Positions 50,711-59,021 of a stretch of 64,000 nt of DNA are shown piece after piece; the first letter of the stretch is position 1; each line of letters opens with the position of its first letter. The stretch is taken from positions 372,001-436,000 of the forward strand of contig NZ_JAIOTY010000002.1 in NCBI RefSeq assembly GCF_019931275.1, written 5' to 3'. The notes under the pieces are model-generated. The model saw only the letters and a list, made by a program, of their open reading frames with translations. It was not told where the DNA came from and searched no databases. Position numbers and translations under genes: made by a program. The stretch is from Nitratidesulfovibrio sp. SRB-5 (lineage in GTDB: Bacteria; Desulfobacterota; Desulfovibrionia; Desulfovibrionales; Desulfovibrionaceae).

Positions 50711-52138
50711 TTATCCGAAAAGGGCCATGCCCGCCTGCACCGCCTTTTCGAACAGCGGCGAAGGCACGATGCCCAGCACCAGCGTGGCGGCGGCCAGCGC
50801 CACCGCGCCGCCCAGGCTGAACGCGCTCTGGTCGGGCGCGGGCAGCGAGGTGTTTTCGTCAGGCTCGGTGTAGGCGTGGCGCACCAGCGACAGGTAGTAG
50901 TAGATGGCGATGGCGCTGTTCAGGGCCAGGGCGATGACCAGCCAGTTGTAGCCGTGGTTCCACGCCGCCGTGATCAGGAACAGCTTGCCCATGAAGCCCG
51001 CCGTGGGCGGCAGGCCCACCAGGGCGAAGGCCCCCACCCCAAGGGCAAAGGCCAGCACCGGCGATCTGCGGTGCAGCCCGTTGAGGTCGGACAGGACCAG
51101 GTTGCGCCCGTCCACGGCCACGCGGGCCACCACCCAGAAGCACAGCAGGTTCATGACCACGTACACCAGCGCGTAGAACGCGGCGGCGGCAAGGCCTTCC
51201 GCCGTGCCGGACACCAGGCCCACGGTCACGTAGCCCGCGTGCGCCACGGACGAGAAGCCCAGCATGCGCTTCACGTCCTTTTGCACCAGCGCGCACAGGT
51301 TGCCGAAGGTCATGGAGATGACCCCCAGCCAGGCGATGGCCGTGGTTATTTCCAGGCCGGGGTGCAGCACGGCGGCCAGGCGCACCAGCACCACCACCGC
51401 GCCCAGCTTGGGCAGGGTGGCCACGTAGGCCGCCGTCTCGTTGCTGGAGCCCTGGTACACGTCGGGGCACCAGAAGTGGAACGGGAACAGGGCCAGCTTG
51501 TAGAACATGCCGCACAGGAACAGCGACAGGCCCACAACGGCGGTGGGGCTTGCCGCCCACGACCAGTCGCGCGCGGCCAGCGCCGCGATGTACGTGGTCT
51601 GGTGCGCGGCCATGATGTACGACAGCCCGTACAGCGAGATGGCCGTGGCCGCCGCGCCGAACAGGATGTACTTGACGCCCGCCTCCGCCCCCTCGCGGGT
51701 GCGCCCGCGCAGGGGAATGAGCACGTACAGGCTGTACGACGACAGTTCCAGCGCAAGGTACAGGGTCACCAGTTCGGCGGAGGACGCCAGCAGCATCAGG
51801 CCCCACGCCGATACCCCCAGGAACAGGAAGTAGTCGGCGCGTTTGCCTTCCTCCAGCGTGGGCTGGCGGGTGGCGTTGAGCACGGCGATGCAGAAGCCGC
51901 CCGCCACGCACAACTTGAAGAACTGCGACAGGCCGTCCACCTTGTAGGCGTCCCACAGCAGCATGCCTTCGGCAGGAAGCGCCACCACCGATGCCGCCAG
52001 CACCGCCAGCGCGCCCAGCGGCAGCCAGCGGTGGGCCGCAACCGAGGCCGGACCGGCGGACAGCGCCTGCACGAACAGCACGGCCACCAGCAGCAGCATG
52101 GCGCATTCGGGAACAAGCAGGGCAAGGTCGAGGTTCAC
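50711..52138 (-). CDS. nuoN: Complex I membrane subunit NuoN
   Basis: A 475-residue antiporter-like subunit with about 14 membrane segments. It keeps the functional Glu in TLYLALELSSYSLYVL and the Lys in MFYKLALFPFHFWCPDVYQGSSNETAAYVATLPKLGAVVVL. FSSVAHAGYVTVG is typical of NuoN. It overlaps nuoM by four bases and is the last gene of the operon. It forms part of the proton-pumping membrane arm. Confidence 0.94.
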   Translation of the reverse strand: MNLDLALLVPECAMLLLVAVLFVQALSAGPASVAAHRWLPLGALAVLAASVVALPAEGMLLWDAYKVDGLSQFFKLCVAGGFCIAVLNATRQPTLEEGKRADYFLFLGVSAWGLMLLASSAELVTLYLALELSSYSLYVLIPLRGRTREGAEAGVKYILFGAAATAISLYGLSYIMAAHQTTYIAALAARDWSWAASPTAVVGLSLFLCGMFYKLALFPFHFWCPDVYQGSSNETAAYVATLPKLGAVVVLVRLAAVLHPGLEITTAIAWLGVISMTFGNLCALVQKDVKRMLGFSSVAHAGYVTVGLVSGTAEGLAAAAFYALVYVVMNLLCFWVVARVAVDGRNLVLSDLNGLHRRSPVLAFALGVGAFALVGLPPTAGFMGKLFLITAAWNHGYNWLVIALALNSAIAIYYYLSLVRHAYTEPDENTSLPAPDQSAFSLGGAVALAAATLVLGIVPSPLFEKAVQAGMALFG

Positions 52139-53694
52139 TGGCGCACCTCCTTGGCGATGGCGGCGGATGCGAGGATGGCGGGCGGCTCATGCCGCACCGC
52201 GTCCGCATGATTGAGGGCCAGCGGCGCTTCCTTCACCGGGGCGCGACCACGCAGGTCGGCCAGCAGCCGGTCGATGGAAGGGTCGATCAGCCGCAGGAAG
52301 GGCGCGGGGGCAAGGCCTATCCACAGCACCAGCACGGCGGGCAGCAGCAGGTAGGCCCATTCGCGGCGGTTCAGGTCGTTCCAGGTCTTGGCCGTGGACG
52401 GGCTGCCCCAGGCCATGCGCAGGCTGACCCGGAACATGTACGCCGCCGCCAGCAGCGCGCCGGGCACGATGAGCGCGCCCACGGTCAGGCTTTGCTGGAA
52501 GGCGGCCACGAACACCAGCACTTCGCCCACGAAGCCGTTGGTGCCCGGAAAGCCGAACGAGGCCAGGGCATACAGCCCCCAGAAGAACATGAACGCGGGC
52601 AGATACTTGCCCATGCCCATGTTGTCCGCCACCTCGCGGCTGTGGCTGCGTTCGTACATGGCGCCGATCATCATGAACAGCGCGCCGGTGACGATGCCGT
52701 GGTTCAGCATCTGCAACAGCGCGCCCTGCACGCCGCTTTTCTGGAACAGGAAGATGCCCAGCGTCACGAAGCCCATGTGGGCCACCGACGAATAGGCGAC
52801 CAGCTTCTTGATGTCGGTCTGCCCCAGCGCCACCGCGCCCCCGTACAGGATGGACACCACCGAGACGCCGATCATCAGCGGGGCGAAGTGCACGCTGGCC
52901 TCGGGCGTCAGCGGCAGGCAGAAGCGCAGGAACCCGTAGGTACCCATCTTCAGCAGCACGGCGGCAAGGATGACGCTACCTGCCGACGGCGCCTGCACGT
53001 GGGCTGCGGGCAGCCAGGTGTGGAACGGGAACATGGGCACCTTGATGGCGAAGGCAAGGGCCATGGCCAGAAAGGCCCAGTACTGGAAGCGGAACCCGAA
53101 GGTCTGCTGCATCAGGTCGGGGATGGAGAAGGTGCCCCCGGCGATGCGGAAGGCCACGATGGCCACCAGCAGCAGGGTGGACCCGGCAAGGGTGTACAGG
53201 AAGAACTTGATGGACGCGTAGCGCCGCTCGGCCCCGCCCCATACCGCGATGAGCAGGTACATGGGGATGAGCATGGCTTCCCAGAACACGTAGAACAGCA
53301 CGAGGTCCATGGAGGTGAACACGCCGATGCAGGCGGACGTCATGAGCAGCAGGCAGACGTGGAATTCCTTCACCCGCTTGCCGATGTACGTCCACGAGCA
53401 CAGCACGCACAACGGCAGGGTGAACAGGGTCAGCCACACCATCAGGATGCTGATGCCGTCCACGGCCAGATGGTATTCAAGGCCCCAGCGGGCCACCCAG
53501 GTCATGCGTTCCACGAACTGGAACCCGGCGTCGGGGTTGAAGGCGATGAGCGGCCACCCCGCCGCAAGCCCCACGAGCGACGCCGCCAGCGACACGCGCC
53601 GCACGGTTTCGTCGTCGCGCAGGGGCAGCAGCAGCGCCGCCGCCACCAGAGGCAGGAAGATCAGGATGCTGAGGACCGGTATGTCAGGATACAC
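52135..53694 (-). CDS. nuoM: Complex I membrane subunit NuoM
   Basis: A 519-residue antiporter-like subunit. Functional residues are the Glu in LFYVFWEAMLIPMYLL and the Lys in AFAIKVPMFPFHTWLPAAHVQAPSAGSVILAAVLLKMGTYGF; SSVAHMGFVTLGIF is also typical. The start is a GTG at 53694 with GGAG nine bases upstream. A mobile-element-like repeat separates it from the preceding gene, so its translation is not coupled to it, unlike most genes in this operon. Confidence 0.95.
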   Translation of the reverse strand: MYPDIPVLSILIFLPLVAAALLLPLRDDETVRRVSLAASLVGLAAGWPLIAFNPDAGFQFVERMTWVARWGLEYHLAVDGISILMVWLTLFTLPLCVLCSWTYIGKRVKEFHVCLLLMTSACIGVFTSMDLVLFYVFWEAMLIPMYLLIAVWGGAERRYASIKFFLYTLAGSTLLLVAIVAFRIAGGTFSIPDLMQQTFGFRFQYWAFLAMALAFAIKVPMFPFHTWLPAAHVQAPSAGSVILAAVLLKMGTYGFLRFCLPLTPEASVHFAPLMIGVSVVSILYGGAVALGQTDIKKLVAYSSVAHMGFVTLGIFLFQKSGVQGALLQMLNHGIVTGALFMMIGAMYERSHSREVADNMGMGKYLPAFMFFWGLYALASFGFPGTNGFVGEVLVFVAAFQQSLTVGALIVPGALLAAAYMFRVSLRMAWGSPSTAKTWNDLNRREWAYLLLPAVLVLWIGLAPAPFLRLIDPSIDRLLADLRGRAPVKEAPLALNHADAVRHEPPAILASAAIAKEVRQ

Positions 53695-53721
53695 AGGCAG
53701 CTCCGTTATTTAGTAGGTCCC

Positions 53722-53870
53722 AGGGGCTGTTTCCAAATTAGGTTTTTTGTTCGTTGGCAAGGAAAACGAGCCTGACATTAGGGAGTATACTTTTGTTGTA
53801 TTCGACCGACATGACAGGCGAAGTTTGACGCAGCCAACGGGCAAAAGGACAATTTGGGGGGCAGCCCCCT
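53722..53870. mobile_element. MITE-like element inserted between nuoL-like gene and nuoM
   Basis: The ends are inverted repeats: AGGGGCTGTTTCCAAATT on the left and AATTTGGGGGGCAGCCCC on the right. A nested imperfect pair follows (CGTTGGC at 53752-53758, GCCAACG at 53833-53839, plus GCCTGACAT/ATGACAGGC). The interior is AT-rich compared with the flanking genes. GGGGCTGTTTCC-type ends resemble those of IS5/IS1182-related elements. No transposase is encoded, so it is a non-autonomous element. Its right end abuts the stop codon of the preceding gene. Confidence 0.7.
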
Positions 53871-55653
53871 AGCCGAGGTACCAGACAAGGCCGAACACGC
53901 ACAGCGCGAAGAAGGCGGCCAGTCCCAGGTAGTCCTGAAGGCTGCCGTTCTGCGTGCGCGCGCCCAGCCCGCCGATGCCCCGCACCGTGCGTGCGCTGCC
54001 GTCCACCACGCCGTCGATGGCCCGCCGGTCGAACCACACGGAGCCGAGGGCAATGCCCATCAGCCCGCGCAGGCCGCCCGTGCGGTAGGCCTCGGTCCAG
54101 CGGTCATCCAGGAAGGCCAGCGGGCGGCACACGAAGCGCAAGGCCCCGGTGCCCACCGCGCGGTAGGCGATGTCCACGTCCAGGTTCAGGCCCTCGTGCG
54201 GGGTGATCACCTTGCGCAGCAGGTAGAAGGCCAGGCCGGAGAAGCCCAGCAGCAGCAGCGACTGCAACACGTGCCACAAGGACCACGGCACGTAGGGGTG
54301 TTCCACCTCGAAGGGCAGGTAGGCGTACAGGATGGACGGGGCCACGCCCTGCAGGATGCACAGCACGGCCAGCACGGTCATGCCCGCGTACATGTTCCAC
54401 GGGATGGGGGCCAGCACACGGTCGTTGTCCGTGGGCTTGCCGCCCCAGAAGGCGAAGTAGGGCAGCTTGATGCCCACCGAGATGAACGTGCCCACCGCCG
54501 CGATTTCCAGGCCCAGGGCCACCAGCGTCCGGTGCGCTTCCGCCGCGCCGGTGATGGTCATGGTCTTGGAGATGAACCCGTTGAACACCGGCATGCCCGA
54601 GATGGACAGGGCCGCCACCATGTACAGCACCATGACCCACGGCAGCCGCGCGGCCAGGCCGCCCAGCTTGTCCAGCTTGGCCGTGCCCGTCGCGTACAGC
54701 AGGCAGCCGGTGCCCATGAACAGCAGGCCCTTGTACAGGATGTGCGCGTAGGCATGGGCCACCGCGCCGTTCAGCGTCATGGCCGTGCCAACGCCGATGC
54801 CCGCCACCATGTACCCCACCTGCGAAACGATGTGGTACGACAGGATGCGCCGGGCGTTGTTCTCTATGCACGCGTACAGCACGCCGTACACCGCCATCAC
54901 CGTGCCCGCCGCCGCCAGTATCTCCCACCCGGCAAAGCCGCGCGCCAGCACGTACACCGCCGTCTTGGTGGTGTAGGCGCACATGAACACGGAACCGGTC
55001 ACCGTCCCGCGCGGGTAGGCGTCGGGCAGCCATGCGTGCAGCGGCACCACGGCGGCGTTGACGCAGAACCCGGCCAGGATCAGCCATTCGTACAGGGGCG
55101 CGTTGGCTGAAGGGGCCATGGCCGTGAATTCCCACGTGCCCAGGGCCTTGTAGCGCAGCAGCAACCCGGCCAGCAGCAAGAGGCCGCCGGCGGTGTGGTA
55201 GAGAAAGTAGCGAAAGCCCGCCAGCACCGATTCGCGCGTGCGGTTCAGCAGCACGAGGAAGGTGGAGCCGATGGACATCAGTTCCCAGAACACGAACAGG
55301 GTCAGGTAGTCGCCCGCGAACACGCAGCCGAACCCGCCCGACACGTACAGGGCGGCGGCGATGTGCTGGCCCCGGTCCTCCACGTGCATGGCGTACAGCA
55401 TGCCCGCCACCGACATCACCGCGAACACCTGGGCGAAGACCAGCGACAGCTTGTCCACGCGGCCCAGCAGCAGGGTCTGCCCCAGCCAGTGCAGGGTCAG
55501 GTGGTCGCCGGGCGTCATGGTGAACACGGCGAACACGGCCAGCACGGCGGGCGCGGGCAGCAGCCAGTTCCACCATTTGCCCCGCAGGAAGGGCAGCACC
55601 GCCGCCAGGGCCAGGAAGCCGATGGCGGGATGCAGGAAGCTAGACGTCTCCAT
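53869..55653 (-). CDS. Antiporter-like complex I subunit (MrpD family, NuoL-like C-terminus)
   Basis: A 594-residue membrane protein. The fifth-helix Glu is kept (LFVFWELMSIGSTFL). At the usual seventh-helix Lys the sequence has Asn (GFCVNAAVVPLHAWLPDAYP); a Lys occurs in the next helix (AYTTKTAVYVL). The last 130 residues (WFDRRAIDGVVDGSARTVRGIGGLGARTQNGSLQDYLGL) resemble the end of NuoL, which carries the lateral helix. It therefore probably takes the distal NuoL position (inference). The start overlaps the 85-residue gene by 14 bases. Confidence 0.85.
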   Translation of the reverse strand: METSSFLHPAIGFLALAAVLPFLRGKWWNWLLPAPAVLAVFAVFTMTPGDHLTLHWLGQTLLLGRVDKLSLVFAQVFAVMSVAGMLYAMHVEDRGQHIAAALYVSGGFGCVFAGDYLTLFVFWELMSIGSTFLVLLNRTRESVLAGFRYFLYHTAGGLLLLAGLLLRYKALGTWEFTAMAPSANAPLYEWLILAGFCVNAAVVPLHAWLPDAYPRGTVTGSVFMCAYTTKTAVYVLARGFAGWEILAAAGTVMAVYGVLYACIENNARRILSYHIVSQVGYMVAGIGVGTAMTLNGAVAHAYAHILYKGLLFMGTGCLLYATGTAKLDKLGGLAARLPWVMVLYMVAALSISGMPVFNGFISKTMTITGAAEAHRTLVALGLEIAAVGTFISVGIKLPYFAFWGGKPTDNDRVLAPIPWNMYAGMTVLAVLCILQGVAPSILYAYLPFEVEHPYVPWSLWHVLQSLLLLGFSGLAFYLLRKVITPHEGLNLDVDIAYRAVGTGALRFVCRPLAFLDDRWTEAYRTGGLRGLMGIALGSVWFDRRAIDGVVDGSARTVRGIGGLGARTQNGSLQDYLGLAAFFALCVFGLVWYLG

Positions 55654-55897
55654 AGTGGTCCTCCCTGCGCACGATGACGGGCTGCACCATGCGCTTCATG
55701 ATCACCACCATCAGCACGCCCACCACAAGGCCGAACAGCGCCCAGAAGCCGGGGTAGGCATCAAGGCCGAAGTGCGGCTCGTGCGGGCCGACGAACAGGT
55801 TCAGCAGCACGAGGGCGGCCAACGCCCCGTACAGCGCCTTCAGCCATGCGCCGCGCAGTTCGCGCTGGCGTTCAAGGAATGCTCCGAGTCCGTTCAT
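55640..55897 (-). CDS. Small two-helix membrane protein of the complex I operon
   Basis: An 85-residue protein with two membrane segments (about 22-38 and 50-68). Its N-terminus is amphipathic and basic (FLERQRELRGAWLKALYG) and its C-terminus charged (QPVIVRREDHYGDV). It sits ten bases after one antiporter-like gene and overlaps the next. No standard Nuo subunit matches it. It may be an accessory subunit bridging the two MrpD-type subunits, as MrpB/C/G-like small proteins do in Mrp complexes; this is inference. Confidence 0.75.
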   Translation of the reverse strand: MNGLGAFLERQRELRGAWLKALYGALAALVLLNLFVGPHEPHFGLDAYPGFWALFGLVVGVLMVVIMKRMVQPVIVRREDHYGDV

Positions 55898-55907
55898 GAG
55901 CGCGCTC

Positions 55908-57410
55908 CTAGAAGTGGCCGAACGCCTGGATGAAGTTCAGGAACACCTGCGGATACAGGCCCAGCAGCAACGATATGGCCCCGGTCAGGCACAGCGGCAC
56001 CACCATGGAGGCGGGGGCTTCGCTGTACTGCTCTATGTTGGCGTCCGGGGCGGGCGGCAGCATGAACGCCCGGTAGAAGATGGGCACGAAGTAGCCCGCG
56101 TTGAGCAGGGTGGACAGCAAGAGGGCCACCAGCAGGGCGGTCTGCCCGGCCTGCAGCGAACCGTTGACGATGTACCACTTGGAGACGAAGCCGCACACCG
56201 GCGGCATGCCGATCATGGACAGGGACGCCAGGGCAAACGCCCCGAAGGTCCACGGCATGCGGCGGCCAAGGCCGTTCATCTGGCTGATCTTCTTGATGTG
56301 CGTGGCCACGTAGATGGCCCCGGCGCCGAAGAACAGGGTGATCTTGGAGAAGGCGTGGTGGGGGATGTGCATCAGCCCGCCCTGCACGGCCGACGGCGTC
56401 AGCAGGGCCACCCCGATGATGACGTAGGACAGCTGGCTGACCGTGGAATAGGCCAGCCGGGCCTTGATGTCGTCCTTGGTCAGGGCGATGAGCGAGGCCC
56501 CGATGATGGTGAACGCGGCCAGCCACGCCGTGGGAATGCCCAGGCCCAGCGTGTCCATGGCCTGCACCCCGAAGCCGGAAAGGATGATCCGGCTCACGGA
56601 GAACACCCCCGCCTTGACCACGGCCACCGCGTGCAGCAGGGCCGAGACCGGCGTGGGGGCCACCATGGCCGAGGGCAGCCAGTTGTGGAACGGGGCCAGG
56701 GCCGCCTTGGCCAGACCCGCGATGTACAGCACGTAGGTCACCCGCACCAGGTTGGGGTGCGCGGCGATGACGTCGGGCGGGAACATGCCGTTCAGCACGT
56801 CGCCAAGGCGCATGTCCAGCGTGCCGGTAAGCACGTAGGTCAGGATCATGGCGGGCAGCAGGAACAGCTTTGAGGTGCCCATGAGGTACACGAGGTACTT
56901 GCGCGCCCCGGCAAAGCCCTCTGCGTCCTGGTGGTGAGCGACGAGCGGGTAGGTGAAGACGGTGATCACCTCGTAGAACAGGTACAGGGTGAACACCGTG
57001 GCCGAAAAGGCCACGCCCACCGCGCCGAAGATGGCCACCGCGAAACAGGTGTAGTAGCGCGTCTGGGCGTGTTCGTTCAGCCCGCGCATGTACCCGATGT
57101 TGTAGCTGGTGGCGAAGCCCCACAGGAAGGTGGCGATGAGCGCGAAGATCATGCCCAGCCCGTCGGCGCACAGGGTCAGGCTGATGCCGGGCAGGATGGT
57201 GGTGACGGTGTAGGTGTAGATGGCCCCGCCGATCACCCCCGGCGCCAGTTGCAGCACCGAAAGGAAGGTGAGCGCGGCGGCGATGAACGACACGGCCTCG
57301 CGCCGGTTGGCGTTGCCGCGCGCCAGCATGATGGCGAAGGGCGCAACCAGGGTTATCAGCAGCGGAATGAGCAGGCTTGCGGATTCTACGGTGTTGGGCA
57401 CGGTCATCAC
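55908..57410 (-). CDS. Antiporter-like complex I subunit (MrpD family)
   Basis: A 500-residue membrane protein with about 14 segments. It keeps the Glu in FTLYLFYEVITVFTYPL and the Lys in AGLAKAALAPFHNWLPSAMVAPTPVSALLHAVAVVKAG. STVSQLSYVIIGVALL is typical of the family. It overlaps nuoK by four bases. It lacks the long NuoL C-terminal extension. With the 594-residue subunit, NuoM and NuoN it makes four antiporter-like subunits in one operon. Confidence 0.9.
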   Translation of the reverse strand: MMTVPNTVESASLLIPLLITLVAPFAIMLARGNANRREAVSFIAAALTFLSVLQLAPGVIGGAIYTYTVTTILPGISLTLCADGLGMIFALIATFLWGFATSYNIGYMRGLNEHAQTRYYTCFAVAIFGAVGVAFSATVFTLYLFYEVITVFTYPLVAHHQDAEGFAGARKYLVYLMGTSKLFLLPAMILTYVLTGTLDMRLGDVLNGMFPPDVIAAHPNLVRVTYVLYIAGLAKAALAPFHNWLPSAMVAPTPVSALLHAVAVVKAGVFSVSRIILSGFGVQAMDTLGLGIPTAWLAAFTIIGASLIALTKDDIKARLAYSTVSQLSYVIIGVALLTPSAVQGGLMHIPHHAFSKITLFFGAGAIYVATHIKKISQMNGLGRRMPWTFGAFALASLSMIGMPPVCGFVSKWYIVNGSLQAGQTALLVALLLSTLLNAGYFVPIFYRAFMLPPAPDANIEQYSEAPASMVVPLCLTGAISLLLGLYPQVFLNFIQAFGHF

Positions 57411-57721
57411 TGCTGCTCCCTCAGGGTTGCCAGGGCATCTGTGCGGGTGGTGCCGAAGCGGCGGAACACCACGACGATGGCGGCCAGGGCCACGGTGGCT
57501 TCAGCGGCGGCAAGGCCCATGACCAGCAGCGTGGCCAGTTGTCCGAGGGCGGGGTCCGCCCCGGTAAGCTGGGTGGCGGCCACGATGGACAGCCCCGCGC
57601 CGTTGAGCATCAGCTCCACGGCAATGAGCATGCCCACCAGCGTGCGCCGCTTGACCAGCCCCGCCAGGCCCGCGCCCAGCAGCACGAGGGAGGCCAGTTG
57701 GTAGAGCACGAGCGGTTTCAC
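57407..57721 (-). CDS. nuoK: Complex I subunit NuoK
   Basis: A 104-residue protein with three membrane segments. The two buried Glu residues of NuoK are present (VGMLIAVELMLNGAGL and MGLAAAEATVALAAIVVVFRR). It overlaps nuoJ by four bases. It links the quinone-binding region to the antiporter-like subunits through a chain of charged residues. Confidence 0.95.
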   Translation of the reverse strand: MKPLVLYQLASLVLLGAGLAGLVKRRTLVGMLIAVELMLNGAGLSIVAATQLTGADPALGQLATLLVMGLAAAEATVALAAIVVVFRRFGTTRTDALATLREQQ

Positions 57722-58224
57722 TTGTCCCTCCTTTCCCAGACGAGCAGCACGGCCCCTGCCATGGAGATGAGCAGGACCATCGAGATCAGTTCGAAGGGCA
57801 GCACGTAGTCTTCCATCAGCCTGCGGCCAAGCTCGGCCAGCGGCACTTCCGCCGGAATCATCTTTGATGCCGTGGGGTGCAGCATCAGGATGGGGGCCAG
57901 CAGCGCGCCGGGCAGCATGGCCGCCAGCACGCCCTTGAAGGTGCGCGGGGCCGGGGCGGGGTCCGCCTCGTCGCCTTCCGCGTCGGCCCGGGCCAGCATG
58001 AGCGCGAAGAAGATCAGCACGCAGATGGCGCCCACGTAGATGAGAATCTGCATGAAGGCCATGAACGGCGCGTTGAGCAGCAGGTACATGCCCGCCACGC
58101 CCAGCAGCGTGGCGACCAGCCCCACAAGGGCCCGCACCAGGCTGGCGCAGCCCACGGCCATGAAACAGCCGACCACGATGACCAGGAAGTAGAAGGCGAA
58201 GGCGAGGATTGCCGGTGTTTCCAT
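57718..58224 (-). CDS. nuoJ: Complex I subunit NuoJ
   Basis: A 168-residue protein with five membrane segments. The third segment (MAFMQILIYVGAICVLIFFALML) holds the conserved Tyr/Gly region of NuoJ that flexes during turnover. It starts one base after the nuoI stop. Confidence 0.94.
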   Translation of the reverse strand: METPAILAFAFYFLVIVVGCFMAVGCASLVRALVGLVATLLGVAGMYLLLNAPFMAFMQILIYVGAICVLIFFALMLARADAEGDEADPAPAPRTFKGVLAAMLPGALLAPILMLHPTASKMIPAEVPLAELGRRLMEDYVLPFELISMVLLISMAGAVLLVWERRDK

Positions 58225-58225
58225 G

Positions 58226-58849
58226 TCATGCCTCGCTTGCGGGGGTTGCTGCGGCGGTTTCGGGCGCGGGGGCCGGGGCCTCGGGTGCGGCCTCGGGCGC
58301 GACCTTCGCGGCGGGCTTCGGCTCCTGCTTGCGGGCCGCGGCCTTGCGGGCCAGGCGCGCCAACTGGTCGAACACGAAGTCCTCGCGTTTTGTCCCCACC
58401 ATGTAGATGTCGTGCGAGAAGCCGATGGAATCCACCGGGCAGGCCTCCACGCAGCTGCCGCACAGGCTGCACAGCGAGAAGTCGTAGGTCCAGGTGCCGG
58501 GCGCCTTGGGCGGCGCGGGCTTCTTGGGCTTTTCGCCGCGCGCTTCCGCCTCTGCCATGGCCTTCAGTTCCTCTGGCGTGGGCTTGGGCGTGGGGGCGCG
58601 GGTGACGGTTATGCAGTTGCTGGGGCAGGCGGACACGCAGAGCATGCAGGCGATGCACTTGGGCTTCGCCGGGTCCTTGTCCAGCCCGATGAGTTCTATG
58701 GGCCCGCGGAACGAGGCCGCCGCTTCCGGCGTTACCTCTGCCCGCGGGTAGTGCACGGTGACGCCGGGCTTGCAGAATTCCTTGCCGGTGATGCCAAGGC
58801 CCACCACAAGGCTCCACAGGTCGGCGATGGTGCGGAAGATCGATGCCAT
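58226..58849 (-). CDS. nuoI: Complex I iron-sulfur subunit NuoI, with an enlarged linker
   Basis: A 207-residue protein with two 4Fe-4S motifs, CIACMLCVSACPSNC and CSLCGSCVEACPVDS (clusters N6a/N6b). The segment between them is unusually long, about 40 residues rich in Lys, Pro and Glu (TPKPTPEELKAMAEAE). The C-terminal 35 residues are an Ala/Pro tail. Both are unlike E. coli NuoI. As no NuoG is encoded, NuoI would be the electron entry point to NuoB and may dock an external donor (inference). Confidence 0.93.
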   Translation of the reverse strand: MASIFRTIADLWSLVVGLGITGKEFCKPGVTVHYPRAEVTPEAAASFRGPIELIGLDKDPAKPKCIACMLCVSACPSNCITVTRAPTPKPTPEELKAMAEAEARGEKPKKPAPPKAPGTWTYDFSLCSLCGSCVEACPVDSIGFSHDIYMVGTKREDFVFDQLARLARKAAARKQEPKPAAKVAPEAAPEAPAPAPETAAATPASEA

Positions 58850-58861
58850 TATATCCTCCTT

Positions 58862-59012
58862 AGAGAGCGGGGGGCTCTGCCCCCCGGCCCCCCCGCAAGG
58901 GGACCGTGTCCCCTTGACCCCTTCATGCGGGTGTCCACCCTTATGAAAAGTTTGGGGGGATGGGGGTCCGGGGGAAGGAGACCCTTTTCAAAGGGTCCCT
59001 TCCCCCGCCGCC
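58862..59012. repeat. Multi-hairpin palindromic element between nuoH and nuoI
   Basis: Three hairpins occur in a row: GGGGGGC-TCT-GCCCCCC (58869-58885), AAGGGGAC-CGT-GTCCCCTT (58897-58915), and a 17-base stem with one bulge (58970-59006, arms GGGGGAAGGAGACCCTTT and AAAGGGTCCCTTCCCCC). The whole 172-base gap is occupied by it. It resembles dispersed intergenic palindromic repeats rather than an IS. Confidence 0.75.
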
Positions 59013-59021
59013 TTACCGCCT

